A stretch of DNA of 64,000 nt from Carnobacterium gallinarum DSM 4847 (GTDB lineage: Bacteria; Bacillota; Bacilli; Lactobacillales; Carnobacteriaceae). The stretch lies in NCBI RefSeq assembly GCF_000744375.1, contig NZ_JQLU01000004.1:248001-312000 (forward strand), in the 5' to 3' direction. The translations under genes were made by a program, and so were the position numbers. The notes beneath the pieces were generated by a model that was given only the letters and a program-made list of their open reading frames with translations, was not told the origin of the DNA and did not search any database. Of the stretch, positions 9,416 to 18,663 are shown piece after piece; the stretch's first letter is position 1; every line of letters begins with the position of its first letter.

Positions 9416-10258
9416 ATGAAAAAAATTAAGATTGTGACCGATTCCTCAGCAGAGTTAGGTCAAGATGAGATTGAACAGTTAGGGATTTATGTGTTGCCTT
9501 TAACAGTTATGATTGATGATGAATCCTATGTAGATGGTGAAACACTAAAAAAAGAAGATTTTATGGAGAAAATGAATAAGTCTAAAGCTTTGCCTAAAAC
9601 TAGCCAGCCTCCAATTGGTCGTTTTGTTGAGTTATACGATGAATTAGGTGCAGATGGTAGTGAAGTCATTTCAATTCATATGACTGAAAAATTAAGTGGT
9701 ACAGTAAATGCTGCCCGTCAAGCTGCTGAGCTATCTCAGGCCAATGTAACAGTTATTGATAGTGATTTTACTGACCGTGGTCAATCTTTCCAAGTGCTTG
9801 AAGCTGCAAAATTAGCCCAAGATGGTGGAGACAAAGAAACTATTTTAAAACGAATTGCGCATGTTAAAGAACATACAAAACTATATATATGTGTGGTTAC
9901 TTTGGAAAACTTAGTAAAAGGTGGACGAGTTGGGAAACTTGCTGGTGCTTTGTCCTCGTTACTAAATGTTAAAGTCATGATGGAACTAGTCAATGGTCAA
10001 TTAGAAGTATGCGTTCGTGGACGTGGTATGAAACCAATTAACAAATGGATTGGGGAATTACAAGAGAAATTAAAAACAACGCCTAATTTAAATGCGGTTT
10101 CTTTTTCCTATGCGGATGATGTTGTTTATTTAGAGAATCTGAAAAATGAGTTCCAAGCAATTTTGCCAGATGTACCTATGCGTGTAAAACTAACGAGTCC
10201 AATCATTTCAACTCATGCTGGAAAAGGTGCATTTGCAATTATGTACTATACAGATTAA
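9416..10258 (+). CDS. DegV family fatty-acid-binding protein
   Basis: A 280-residue cytoplasmic protein beginning KIKIVTDSSAELGQDEIEQLGI, the canonical DegV N-terminus, with the family motif LPKTSQPPIGRF near residue 60 and GGRVGK near 175. DegV/FakB proteins bind a single fatty acid. FakB-type members present it to the FakA kinase for entry into phospholipid synthesis; no fakA is in view, so this role is inferred. The ribosome binding site is weak (AAGTGTGGG about 13 nt upstream). Monocistronic, with its own promoter and terminator. Confidence 0.88.
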   Translation: MKKIKIVTDSSAELGQDEIEQLGIYVLPLTVMIDDESYVDGETLKKEDFMEKMNKSKALPKTSQPPIGRFVELYDELGADGSEVISIHMTEKLSGTVNAARQAAELSQANVTVIDSDFTDRGQSFQVLEAAKLAQDGGDKETILKRIAHVKEHTKLYICVVTLENLVKGGRVGKLAGALSSLLNVKVMMELVNGQLEVCVRGRGMKPINKWIGELQEKLKTTPNLNAVSFSYADDVVYLENLKNEFQAILPDVPMRVKLTSPIISTHAGKGAFAIMYYTD

Positions 10259-10274
10259 AAATGAGTAAACATAA

Positions 10275-10310
10275 AAGAGGCTGAGGACTTTTTGTCTCAG
10301 CCTTATTTTA
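10275..10310 (+). terminator. intrinsic terminator after degV
   Basis: Stem AGGCTGAG / CTCAGCCT, then TTATTTTA. Confidence 0.75.
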
Positions 10311-10361
10311 AACATTTGGTTATTTAAAAGATACTTAACTTTGATTTAAGGAGGATTGTTT

Positions 10362-11297
10362 ATGAAGCGAGTACGTTCCATAATAGGGATTGTTCTTTTT
10401 CTTGGTGTTGTTTCTTTTCTTGTTTTTCAAGTGATGAATGTAACGACAAAACGTCCAGAAAACTCAACAGTAGCAGATACTCAAACTAAAAATAGTTCAG
10501 CAACGCAAGAAAATCCTTTGAAATTAGTTGCCATTGGAGATTCCCTAACAGAAGGTGTAGGGGATAGTACTTCTAGAGGTGGTTATGTCCCACTTGTTGC
10601 AGGTTTGTTAGAGGATGATGGGAAAAATAAACGAGTGATATCAACAAGTAATTACGGTATTGCAGGAAATCGTAGTGATCAGATTTTGAAGCGAATTAAG
10701 AAAGATACTAAACTACAAATGGATGTAAAAAAAGCTGACGTTATCGTTTTAACGGTTGGTGGAAATGATTTGATGAAAGTTGTGCAATCAGAACTTTTAA
10801 ATGTAAAAGAAGAGAGCTTTGTTGAGCCAGAGAAAGCATATCAGGAACGTGTAAAAGCTATTTTTTCTGAATTAAGAGGAATGAATTCAGAAGCGCCACT
10901 ATTTATTTATGGTATTTATAATCCTTTTTATCTTTATTTCTCTGATATTACAGAGATGCAAGACGTTGTAACTTCATGGAATAAAGCAACCGAAGCAGTT
11001 GTAAAAAAAGAAAAGAAAGCGTATTTCATTCCAATCAATGATTTATTATATAAAGGTGAAAATCAAGCAGTGGTTTCTGGTTTAAAGGGAAACGCTGCTG
11101 AATCAAGCTCTTCTAATGCTAAAAAAGCAACTACAGCAGATGATTTTTCGACCGCAATGGATAATAGTAAAATTGTAAATAATCTTCTTTTTGAAGAAGA
11201 TCGTTTTCATCCCAATGATATTGGTTATGGGTTGATGGCCCAAGCTTTATATGAGAAAATGTTAGAGAATTCAAACTCATGGGAAAAGAGTGAGTGA
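10362..11297 (+). CDS. SGNH/GDSL lipase-like hydrolase (YpmR-like)
   Basis: An N-terminal membrane anchor (residues about 5-27) is followed by a Ser/Thr/Asn-rich linker and an extracellular SGNH hydrolase domain. Catalytic motifs are visible: IGDSLTEG (nucleophile Ser), the oxyanion GGND block, and DRFHPNDIGY with the Asp and His. Substrate unknown; esters of cell-surface polymers or lipids are likely. The order GDSL protein, ypmS-like, methionine sulfoxide reductase matches the ypmR-ypmS-ypp neighbourhood of Bacillus subtilis. The ATG at 10362 has AGGAGG 7 nt upstream and is preferred over the TTG at 10356. Confidence 0.85.
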   Translation: MKRVRSIIGIVLFLGVVSFLVFQVMNVTTKRPENSTVADTQTKNSSATQENPLKLVAIGDSLTEGVGDSTSRGGYVPLVAGLLEDDGKNKRVISTSNYGIAGNRSDQILKRIKKDTKLQMDVKKADVIVLTVGGNDLMKVVQSELLNVKEESFVEPEKAYQERVKAIFSELRGMNSEAPLFIYGIYNPFYLYFSDITEMQDVVTSWNKATEAVVKKEKKAYFIPINDLLYKGENQAVVSGLKGNAAESSSSNAKKATTADDFSTAMDNSKIVNNLLFEEDRFHPNDIGYGLMAQALYEKMLENSNSWEKSE

Positions 11298-11319
11298 ATG
11301 ATACTGAAGGAGAATATGT

Positions 11320-11964
11320 ATGGCAGAAGAAAAAAAGAAATTTCTGAGTTCTTTAAAACCAAAAGGACCAGTCAATCCATGGAAATGGATTTGTTTAGGA
11401 TTAATCGCTTTGTTGCTAGGTGTTGGAATTTGGGGATATAGTAAAGTAATCACTCCAGTAAATACTATTCAAGATACAAAAACACAACAGGTAAAACAAA
11501 CTGTTTCATTTGAAGTAGCGTCTAAAAAAGCTGAAATTAATCAATTAGTTGCTCATTCTCTCAATGAATTTATTGAGGCAGGGGATATTGAGTATCAATT
11601 TATTTTAAATGACGAAGCAGAACTAATCGGTACGTTCCAAGTATTTGGTCATGATGTTCAATTTTATCTTTATTTAGCCCCCTACGTAACGGAGAATGGC
11701 AATGTTCAATTGAAAGCAACTAGTTTGTCTATTGGGCAATTAGATTTACCGATTACCTATGTAATGAACTTCATTGCAAAACAATATAAATTGCCTGATT
11801 GGGTTCAAGTTGATAGCAAAAAACAATTAATTTTATTAAATTTAAATGAATACAAATTAAGTAATGGAATGATTATTACTGCGAAGAAAATTGATTTAAA
11901 AACAGATGATATTCGTTTTAATATCTCACTTCCTTTAAAGGAAATTAAAAAGACGACAAAATAG
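11320..11964 (+). CDS. YpmS family membrane-anchored protein
   Basis: A 214-residue protein with a short basic N-terminus, one transmembrane helix ([18 protein letters not shown], about residues 24-41) and an extracytoplasmic mixed alpha/beta domain. The placement 22 bp after the GDSL hydrolase and the sequence pattern ([22 protein letters not shown]) fit the DUF2140/YpmS family. No catalytic residues are evident. An accessory role at the cell envelope is inferred from the conserved pairing only. Confidence 0.78.
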   Translation: MAEEKKKFLSSLKPKGPVNPWKWICLGLIALLLGVGIWGYSKVITPVNTIQDTKTQQVKQTVSFEVASKKAEINQLVAHSLNEFIEAGDIEYQFILNDEAELIGTFQVFGHDVQFYLYLAPYVTENGNVQLKATSLSIGQLDLPITYVMNFIAKQYKLPDWVQVDSKKQLILLNLNEYKLSNGMIITAKKIDLKTDDIRFNISLPLKEIKKTTK

Positions 11965-11983
11965 AAATGGAGGGATGGATAAT

Positions 11984-12508
11984 ATGACTGAAAAAGCAAT
12001 ATTTGCTGGTGGCTGTTTTTGGTGTATGGTAGCTCCCTTTGATCAATTGCCTGGAATTGAAGGTGTTCTTTCTGGATATACAGGGGGACATACTGAAAAT
12101 CCAACTTATGAAGAAGTTATGAATCATACAACAGGTCATACGGAAGCTATTGAAATTTTGTTTAATCCAGATGTGATATCGTATGAGAAATTAGTTGAGA
12201 TTTATTGGCAGCAAACAGATCCGACAGATGCAATGGGACAATTTCAAGATCGTGGGGATAATTATCGACCGGTTATTTTTGTAGCCAATGCCCAGCAACG
12301 TCAACTGGCTGAAAAATCAAAAAAAGTATTAGAAGCTAGTGGGAAATACAAAAATCCTATCGTAACAACGATTGAAGAGATGTGTCCTTTTTATCCAGCC
12401 GAAGCGTATCATCAAGAATTTTATCAAAAAAATCCTGAACGATATGCACAAGAAAAGTTAGAACGTCAAGCTTATGTCATAGAAAAGGAAAGTGGGGGCA
12501 CTGAATGA
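11984..12508 (+). CDS. msrA: peptide methionine sulfoxide reductase A
   Basis: Reduces methionine-S-sulfoxide in damaged proteins using thioredoxin. The catalytic motif GGCFWCM is near residues 9-15, followed by [15 protein letters not shown] and the [11 protein letters not shown] and [11 protein letters not shown] segments of the family. The 174-residue length is normal. I chose the ATG at 11984, because the in-frame ATG at 11975 abuts the GGAGGG ribosome binding site. Its stop overlaps the next gene by 4 bp (ATGA), so the two are translationally coupled. Confidence 0.95.
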   Translation: MTEKAIFAGGCFWCMVAPFDQLPGIEGVLSGYTGGHTENPTYEEVMNHTTGHTEAIEILFNPDVISYEKLVEIYWQQTDPTDAMGQFQDRGDNYRPVIFVANAQQRQLAEKSKKVLEASGKYKNPIVTTIEEMCPFYPAEAYHQEFYQKNPERYAQEKLERQAYVIEKESGGTE

Positions 12509-12726
12509 GACAATCTTTTTATCAGTTTTTAATGACTGAGCGCAATCCACATAAACGTGAGGGAATCAGTCAATTTGCCAATGATGCATTTCTTGACACA
12601 GGTTTTCCAAAACAGTCAGAAAATTACCATGATATTAGCCACTATTTAGAAATGAATGGTGACTATCTATCCTCTATGCGAATCTTTGATGAGGCATGGG
12701 AACGTTATATTGAAAAAATGACTTAA
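12505..12726 (+). CDS. YozE family (UPF0346) small protein
   Basis: A 73-residue acidic/aromatic protein that starts [15 protein letters not shown] and contains [26 protein letters not shown], the conserved core of the YozE SAM-like family. The structure is a small helical bundle; the function is unknown. It overlaps msrA by ATGA. Confidence 0.88.
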   Translation: MRQSFYQFLMTERNPHKREGISQFANDAFLDTGFPKQSENYHDISHYLEMNGDYLSSMRIFDEAWERYIEKMT

Positions 12727-12751
12727 TTAAGACTATTAGGAGGAAAAAATA

Positions 12752-13462
12752 ATGAGTATTCATATTGAAGCACAAGTAGGACAGATTGCAGAGACGGTTT
12801 TGTTACCAGGAGATCCTTTGAGAGCAAAATACATTGCTGAAACATTTTTAACAGATGTACAACAATACAACCGAGTGCGTAATATGCTTGGTTATACAGG
12901 ATTGTACAAAGGAGAGCGTATCTCTGTTCAAGGAACAGGTATGGGATTACCGTCAATGATGATTTATGCAGAGGAGTTAATTACTCAATATGATGTAAAA
13001 AATTTAATTCGTGTTGGAACGGCTGGTGGGATGCAAAAAGATGTGAAAGTTCGCGATGTTGTGTTAGCACAAGGAGCAACAACGGATTCTAGCATTAATC
13101 AAAATACTTTTGGTGGTCAAGTGGATTTTGCTCCAATCGCAAATTTTGATTTATTAAAAACGGCTTATGAAGTTGGAACAAAAAGTGGTCTGTCATTAAA
13201 AGTTGGAAATGTCCTATCATCTGATCGGTTCTATAATACCGAGATGGACAAAGTAAAATTAGCTGAATACGGAATTTTAGCAGTTGAAATGGAAGCCGCT
13301 GGTTTATATAGCGTAGCAGCTAAGCACAATCGTAAAGCGTTAGCTATTTTAACCATTAGTGATCATATTTTCACTGGTGAAGAAACGACTTCCGATGAAA
13401 GAGAACGTACTTTTGACGACATGATGATTGTTGCATTAGAAACAGCTTTAACACAAAAATAA
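12752..13462 (+). CDS. deoD: purine-nucleoside phosphorylase
   Basis: Phosphorolysis of purine (deoxy)nucleosides to base and (deoxy)ribose-1-phosphate. The 236-residue protein is of the hexameric DeoD type, with [17 protein letters not shown] at the N-terminus (phosphate loop), VRVGTAGG-like [10 protein letters not shown] near residue 90, the VEMEAAGLY substrate motif near 180, and ILTISDH with the catalytic Asp. GGAGG precedes the ATG. It sits between yozE and ctpA with short gaps and is probably part of the same transcript. Confidence 0.95.
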   Translation: MSIHIEAQVGQIAETVLLPGDPLRAKYIAETFLTDVQQYNRVRNMLGYTGLYKGERISVQGTGMGLPSMMIYAEELITQYDVKNLIRVGTAGGMQKDVKVRDVVLAQGATTDSSINQNTFGGQVDFAPIANFDLLKTAYEVGTKSGLSLKVGNVLSSDRFYNTEMDKVKLAEYGILAVEMEAAGLYSVAAKHNRKALAILTISDHIFTGEETTSDERERTFDDMMIVALETALTQK

Positions 13463-13477
13463 TTTTGGAGGCGTCCT

Positions 13478-14995
13478 ATGAATAACGAACCAAATGAATC
13501 TAAGGAACAAAAAGACACCGTTCAAGCTCCTAAGAAAAAAACGACGGTTAGTTTAACTGGATATATCTTATCATTAGTAGTTGTAGCAGTTGTAGCAATA
13601 GGCGGCACGTATCTAACTACCAAACAGTTAACTGCAAATCAAAATGGATTAATTGCTAGTAAAACAATTGATAAAACAACGAATAAAGAAACAACAAAAG
13701 AGTTTAAAAAACTAGAAGAAATCTATCAACAATTAACTACACGCTTCTTTGAAAAAACCAATAGTAATAAGCTGATTGAAGGAGCTATTACAGGAATGGT
13801 TAATTCATTAGATGATCCTTATTCCCAGTATTTAAATGTGAAAGAAGCGACAGCATTAGATGAAAATATTTCCTCTTCTTTTGAGGGAATTGGTACCGAG
13901 GTCATGAGCCAAAATGATGCGATTACTATTTCTTCTCCAATTGCTGGATCACCTGCTGAAAAAGCTGGTTTAAAAACGAATGACATCATCTTGAAAGCAG
14001 ATGATAAAGAGTTAACAGGTGTTAGCTTAGCGAAAGCTGTTACGTATATTCGTGGTGAAAAAGGTACGAAGGTAGTCTTGTCGATTAAACGTGGCGATAA
14101 AGTATTTGATGTTACTGTAGTGAGAGATACAATTCCCGTTGAGACAGTTAAAAGTCGATTAGACGAAACCGATCCAACTATTGGTTATATTAAAATTACC
14201 AACTTCTCCCAACCGACTTATAATGAAGTCAAAGCTGCGGTTGAGACACTTAGAAAAGATGGTGCTAAGTCTTTTATCCTTGATGTTCGTCAAAATCCAG
14301 GTGGCTTGCTAGATCAAGCTTTGAAAATTTCCAATATGTTTGTGACAGATGGAAAAAATCTGATGCAAACTAAAGAAAAAGATCAAGAAGCTCAAGTGAT
14401 CAAAGCAGATACCTCTTTGGGTGATTTTAAAGTAACTGAACCTGTGACATTATTGGTGGATGAAGGAAGCGCTAGTGCTTCTGAAATCTTAGCTGGTGCG
14501 ATGCAAGAGTCAGGAAATAGAACAGTAATTGGAACAAAAACATTTGGTAAAGGAACGGTTCAAACGGTTGCTAAATTATCTGATAAGAGTGAGTTAAAAT
14601 TAACTATTGCTAAATGGTTGACGCCAGATGGACAATGGATTCATAAAAAAGGAATTGAGCCTACAATTAAGGTAGATTTACCAGAATATACTCATTTGTT
14701 AAGAATTGATGATACGAAGACGTATAAGCAAGGTGATTTATCAGATGAAGTGAAGAATTTACAAGGTATTTTAAAAGCATTAGAATACCCGCTAGATAAT
14801 ACAGATGGCTACTTTGATGCTTCGACTACAGAAGCAGTACGCGCCTTCCAAACAGCTCATGAGTTACCAGTTGATGGAGTTGTAACTGGGAAAACAGCAA
14901 CAGATTTAGTTAGTGATTTATTAGAGCTAATTAAGAAAAATGATACCCAATATCAAAAAGCTGTTAGTTATTTACAAGAAAATAAAGCTGGATAA
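13478..14995 (+). CDS. S41 carboxy-terminal processing peptidase
   Basis: A membrane-anchored extracytoplasmic protease of 505 residues. In order: a charged cytoplasmic tip, a transmembrane helix (about residues 27-48), an N-terminal helical part, a PDZ domain (about 110-205, FEGIGTEV..PAEKAGLKTNDIILK), and the S41 protease core with nucleophile Ser in DEGSASASEI and Lys in FGKGTVQT. A C-terminal peptidoglycan-binding domain follows (about 425-490, LQGILKALEYP..FQTAHELPVDGVVT). This is the CtpA/CtpB architecture of Firmicutes. The substrate is unknown. Confidence 0.93.
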   Translation: MNNEPNESKEQKDTVQAPKKKTTVSLTGYILSLVVVAVVAIGGTYLTTKQLTANQNGLIASKTIDKTTNKETTKEFKKLEEIYQQLTTRFFEKTNSNKLIEGAITGMVNSLDDPYSQYLNVKEATALDENISSSFEGIGTEVMSQNDAITISSPIAGSPAEKAGLKTNDIILKADDKELTGVSLAKAVTYIRGEKGTKVVLSIKRGDKVFDVTVVRDTIPVETVKSRLDETDPTIGYIKITNFSQPTYNEVKAAVETLRKDGAKSFILDVRQNPGGLLDQALKISNMFVTDGKNLMQTKEKDQEAQVIKADTSLGDFKVTEPVTLLVDEGSASASEILAGAMQESGNRTVIGTKTFGKGTVQTVAKLSDKSELKLTIAKWLTPDGQWIHKKGIEPTIKVDLPEYTHLLRIDDTKTYKQGDLSDEVKNLQGILKALEYPLDNTDGYFDASTTEAVRAFQTAHELPVDGVVTGKTATDLVSDLLELIKKNDTQYQKAVSYLQENKAG

Positions 14996-15004
14996 ATTTA
15001 ACTG

Positions 15005-15046
15005 AAAATCACTAAGAAGGGGAGTATCCTTTTTTAGTGATTTTTT
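15005..15046 (+). terminator. intrinsic terminator after the S41 peptidase
   Basis: AAAATCACTAA pairs with TTAGTGATTTTT around an 18-nt loop, with a T-run at the end. Confidence 0.8.
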
Positions 15047-15171
15047 GATTTAATCGTTCTTTTTTCATTGAATGAATAAAATTTTATTATTTTCAGCAAA
15101 ATAATAGTCATTTCTAAGATTATCTTGTATGATAGAGTAAGAGAATAGATTAATAGTTTGGGGCGAAGTAC

Positions 15172-15717
15172 ATGAAGAATAAAGCTTGGCGAGACCATCT
15201 ATGGGATTGGTTTAAAGCCTTAATTTTAGCCGGCTGTGTAGTTGTTCTATTGCGATACTTTCTATTGCTTCCAATAATGGTTCAAGGATCTTCAATGATT
15301 CCAACGCTTCACCAAGGAGACCAAATGATTGTTGAATCTATTTCAAAAATCAAACGTTTTGATGTGATTGTTTTTCAAGATGCATCTGAACGAACGTTGG
15401 TAAAACGTGTTATTGGCTTACCAGGAGAAGAAATTCGGTATGATCATGATCAGCTCTATGTCAATAATAAAGAAGTGAGTGAGCCTTTTTTAAAGAATAA
15501 TTTGGTTGAAGCGGCAGGGGAAACATGGACGTCAAATTTTGATCTTAAACAGTTAACGGGAGTCAATAAAATTCCTAAAGATAGTTATTTTGTCTTGGGT
15601 GACAATCGTCGTTCAAGTAATGATAGTCGCGTTTTTGGATTTATTACGAAGGATGAGATTATTGGCAAAACGAACTTTGTTTATTATCCATTTAAGCGAA
15701 TGACGGCGATTAATTAA
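15172..15717 (+). CDS. type I signal peptidase (first of a tandem pair)
   Basis: Membrane-bound leader peptidase, 181 residues. There is one N-terminal transmembrane segment (about 16-34), then the catalytic Ser in GSSMIPTL (S41) and Lys in LVKRVIGLPGE (K78), and the late boxes YFVLGDNRRSSNDSR. It cleaves signal peptides on the outer face of the membrane. This is the short Gram-positive form. It lies 52 bp before a second, diverged signal peptidase that also has both catalytic residues. Confidence 0.93.
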   Translation: MKNKAWRDHLWDWFKALILAGCVVVLLRYFLLLPIMVQGSSMIPTLHQGDQMIVESISKIKRFDVIVFQDASERTLVKRVIGLPGEEIRYDHDQLYVNNKEVSEPFLKNNLVEAAGETWTSNFDLKQLTGVNKIPKDSYFVLGDNRRSSNDSRVFGFITKDEIIGKTNFVYYPFKRMTAIN

Positions 15718-15769
15718 GTGGGTTAAAAATAACAAACATGTAGATGTGTGTTGGAAAGTAGGAAAGTAA

Positions 15770-16420
15770 ATGGCAAAAACAACTTATTCAGATGAAAGTT
15801 TTGATGAAATTGAACGGTTTGAACCAAGAAGTAAGAAACATAAATCGAAACGGAATAAAAAAAGAAATCGGCGTAGTGAAATTTTAAGTACATTTATTTA
15901 TATTTTAGTTGCTTTAGGGATTGTCTTACTGGTTCATCAATTTTTATTTGCACCGGTAAGTGTTGATGGTGAATCAATGATGCCAACTTTGAGAAACAGA
16001 GATCGAATTATTTTAAATAAAATTGAAAAAATTGATCGTTTTGATATTGTGGTGTTCCCAGGTCCAGATGATCCAAGTCGATTGTATATTAAGCGCATCA
16101 TTGGAATGCCAGGTGATGAGATTTTAATGCAAGAAGATACGCTATACATTAATGGGAAAGCAGTTAATGAACCATATTTAGATGTTTATAAATCTAAACT
16201 TGAAAAAGATCAATTGCTAACTGGAGATTTTACGCTAATGGGAAAAACAGGTGTTTCTAAAGTTCCAGAAGGTGAATATTTTGTAATGGGAGATAACCGC
16301 TCGAATTCTAAAGATAGTCGCATTTTTGGATTTGTCCATGCTGATAAAATTGATGGTACGGCAGAACTTAGAATTTGGCCCCTGAATGATTTTGGTTTTA
16401 TTAAGGATCGTAAAAACTAA
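15770..16420 (+). CDS. type I signal peptidase (second of a tandem pair)
   Basis: A 216-residue signal peptidase with a long basic cytoplasmic tail (residues 20-36 are almost all Lys/Arg/Asn/Ser), one transmembrane helix (about 39-60), Ser in GESMMPTL (S69), Lys in YIKRIIGMPGD (K108) and YFVMGDNRSNSKDSR. The basic tail distinguishes it from the upstream paralogue. Tandem signal peptidases are common in Bacillales and Lactobacillales and may divide the substrate pool. Confidence 0.93.
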   Translation: MAKTTYSDESFDEIERFEPRSKKHKSKRNKKRNRRSEILSTFIYILVALGIVLLVHQFLFAPVSVDGESMMPTLRNRDRIILNKIEKIDRFDIVVFPGPDDPSRLYIKRIIGMPGDEILMQEDTLYINGKAVNEPYLDVYKSKLEKDQLLTGDFTLMGKTGVSKVPEGEYFVMGDNRSNSKDSRIFGFVHADKIDGTAELRIWPLNDFGFIKDRKN

Positions 16421-16433
16421 CTAAATAATGTAT

Positions 16434-16473
16434 TAAATAGGGTGGGGATGAGCTAATTCCTCACCTATTTTTT
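16434..16473 (+). terminator. intrinsic terminator after the signal peptidases
   Basis: An imperfect stem around AATAGGGTGGGGA / TCCTCACCTATT is followed by TTTT. Confidence 0.65.
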
Positions 16474-16824
16474 ATGAGTGATGGGGAGAGAAAACGTGAG
16501 GGATCGATGATTTTAGTTTAAAACTAAGTCTAAAAGGGAAGTTTTTTTAAGGGATTAGTGATAAGGGTTGTTGATCTAAAAAGTAAAAAAGCTGAATGCC
16601 ATAAGAGGATTTTTTTTAAGCAAGAGATGTGTTACAATGTTAAATGGAAGAAAATAGAAAAAAACATTGATTATTCGGTAAATAAGGAATTTAGCGACTA
16701 CTTAAAAAACACAAAATATATGTTTTTGACTATCAACAGGATAGATTAGGCAGAGATGAAAATAACAAGCTGAAGGTAGAAATATCTTAGAAAATAATGG
16801 ATTTAAAGAGAGGAAGAACGAAAT
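16474..16824 (+). other. intergenic region upstream of rbgA
   Basis: No convincing gene. A 63-codon open frame at 16558-16749 lacks a ribosome binding site and has atypical composition. The only signal is an extended -10-like TGTTACAAT near 16629-16637, a plausible promoter for rbgA with a leader of about 180 nt. Confidence 0.4.
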
Positions 16825-17694
16825 ATGACAATTCAATGGTTCCCCGGGCATATGGCCAAAGCGAGACGTGAGGTTTCAGAAAAACTAAAGTTAGTTGATA
16901 TTGTCTTTGAATTAGTAGATGCACGGATTCCTTTATCAAGTCGTAATCCAATTTTAGATGAATTAATTGGGCAAAAACCCCGAATTATTATTTTAAATAA
17001 AAGTGATTTAGCAGATGAGCGTCAAACAAAAGCATGGATGGAGTATTTTAAAGAACAAGGTATTTCAGCAGTTCCAATCGTGGCTCAAGAGGGCAAAGGC
17101 ATGCAAAAAGTTATGTCTGAAGCAAAATTATTGTTAAAAGAAAAATTCGATCGTATGAAAAGTAAAGGGATTAACCCACGAGCAATTCGTGCAATGAGTA
17201 TTGGTATCCCAAACGTTGGAAAATCAACATTAATTAATCGTTTTATTAAGAAAAATATTGCAAAAACTGGAAATAAGCCTGGTGTTACTAAAGGGCAACA
17301 ATGGCTTAAATTAGGAAAAGAATTAGAATTATTAGATACTCCTGGGATTTTATGGCCTAAATTTGAGGATCCTCAAATTGGAAAAAAACTAGCTTTAACT
17401 GGGGCTATTAAAGATGCATTATTGCAAATGGATGATATTGCTTTATTTGGCTTAGATGTAATGCGCAGCTATTATCCAAAGCAATTGGCCAAACGTTACG
17501 GTCTAAATGAACAGGAATTAATGCTAGAGTTACCAGAATTATTAATTCTAATTAGCGAAAAACGCGGTTTCCGTGATGATTATTCACGAGCTAGTGAAAT
17601 GATCGTTTTTGAAATTAGAAGTGGTCGTTTAGGACGTTATACATTAGATCAAGCACCTGTTCACTTAAGTGTAGAAGGAACGAAAGAAGCATGA
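16825..17694 (+). CDS. rbgA: ribosome biogenesis GTPase RbgA (YlqF)
   Basis: Essential assembly factor for the late 50S subunit in Bacillus. The GTPase motifs are circularly permuted, as expected: the G4 motif LNKSDL near residue 58 comes before the G1 loop GIPNVGKST near 130 and the G3 motif LLDTPGILWP near 173. The protein starts with the conserved TIQWFPGHMAKARRE. Its stop overlaps the rnhB start by ATGA, the conserved ylqF-rnhB arrangement. Confidence 0.96.
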   Translation: MTIQWFPGHMAKARREVSEKLKLVDIVFELVDARIPLSSRNPILDELIGQKPRIIILNKSDLADERQTKAWMEYFKEQGISAVPIVAQEGKGMQKVMSEAKLLLKEKFDRMKSKGINPRAIRAMSIGIPNVGKSTLINRFIKKNIAKTGNKPGVTKGQQWLKLGKELELLDTPGILWPKFEDPQIGKKLALTGAIKDALLQMDDIALFGLDVMRSYYPKQLAKRYGLNEQELMLELPELLILISEKRGFRDDYSRASEMIVFEIRSGRLGRYTLDQAPVHLSVEGTKEA

Positions 17695-18461
17695 CAGAAA
17701 AATTAACGATTAAGGCTATCAAAGAGTTATTAATAGATATTACAGAAGAAACTGACGAACGAATGATTAAGTTGCAAAAAGACTCACGAAAAGGTGTTGT
17801 ATCAGCGATTCAAAGCTGGAAAAGACAACAAGAAAAAGCTTTAAAGTTAGAGGCTGACTATCAACGAATGTTGGAGTTTGAACACAATATTTGGGAGAAT
17901 GATTTGGCTTATATTGCTGGAATTGATGAAGTTGGTCGTGGACCATTAGCAGGTCCTGTAGTTGCAGCTGCTGTTATTTTACCACAAGATTTTCATATTT
18001 TAGAAATCAATGATTCTAAGCAACTTTCTGAGAGTAAACGTGATGAATTATATGAAAAAATTAAAGCAGAAGCTTTGGCCATTGGGATTGGAATTAAAGA
18101 TGAGAGAATTATCGATAAAGTGAATATTTATGAAGCCACAAAATTAGCTATGATTGAAGCGGTAGACAATCTAACAATCGATCCACAATATTTATTAATT
18201 GATGCAATGGTTCTTGATTTACCAATCCCTCAAAGCAAATTAATTAAAGGGGATGCTCGTAGTTTATCAATTGCAGCAGCGAGTATTATTGCTAAAGTTA
18301 CTCGGGATCGGATGATGAAAGAGTATGCTATGGAATATCCAGGCTATGGTTTTGAAAAAAATGCAGGATATGGAACAAAAACCCACTTAGCAGGCTTAGC
18401 TGAACATGGAGTGACGCCGATTCATCGTAAAACTTTTGCACCTGTTAAAAACATGCTTTAG
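17691..18461 (+). CDS. rnhB: ribonuclease HII
   Basis: Removes ribonucleotides from DNA and RNA-DNA hybrids. The 256-residue protein has an N-terminal helical extension typical of Firmicutes, then the catalytic core: IAGIDEVGRGPLAGPVVAAAV supplies the Asp-Glu pair, followed by NDSKQLSESKR and LLIDAMVLDL with the third Asp. Translationally coupled to rbgA (4-bp overlap) and closed by a strong terminator. Confidence 0.96.
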   Translation: MTEKLTIKAIKELLIDITEETDERMIKLQKDSRKGVVSAIQSWKRQQEKALKLEADYQRMLEFEHNIWENDLAYIAGIDEVGRGPLAGPVVAAAVILPQDFHILEINDSKQLSESKRDELYEKIKAEALAIGIGIKDERIIDKVNIYEATKLAMIEAVDNLTIDPQYLLIDAMVLDLPIPQSKLIKGDARSLSIAAASIIAKVTRDRMMKEYAMEYPGYGFEKNAGYGTKTHLAGLAEHGVTPIHRKTFAPVKNML

Positions 18462-18477
18462 GTTAAATAGAATATGC

Positions 18478-18530
18478 AAGAGATTGAGATTAAAACTAAG
18501 AAATAGTTTTAATCTCAATCTCTTTTTTAT
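18478..18530 (+). terminator. strong intrinsic terminator after rnhB
   Basis: A perfect 20-bp stem, AAGAGATTGAGATTAAAACT and its reverse complement, with a 7-nt loop and a trailing T-run. Confidence 0.92.
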
Positions 18531-18663
18531 TTTAAGTAGTAATAGAAAAACATACTTTTTTTCGAGATTGATAGTTATTGCGATAATTTTTTTATTTTTA
18601 AAATTTTTCAGACTTTTTTACGAATAATATAGATAAGAACAAAATTTGAAAAGAGGTTGAAAT

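Noticed and set aside
16558-16749. 63-codon plus-strand reading frame before rbgA
   Set aside because: No ribosome binding site, no recognisable protein pattern, and it lies in a leader region with a better promoter reading.
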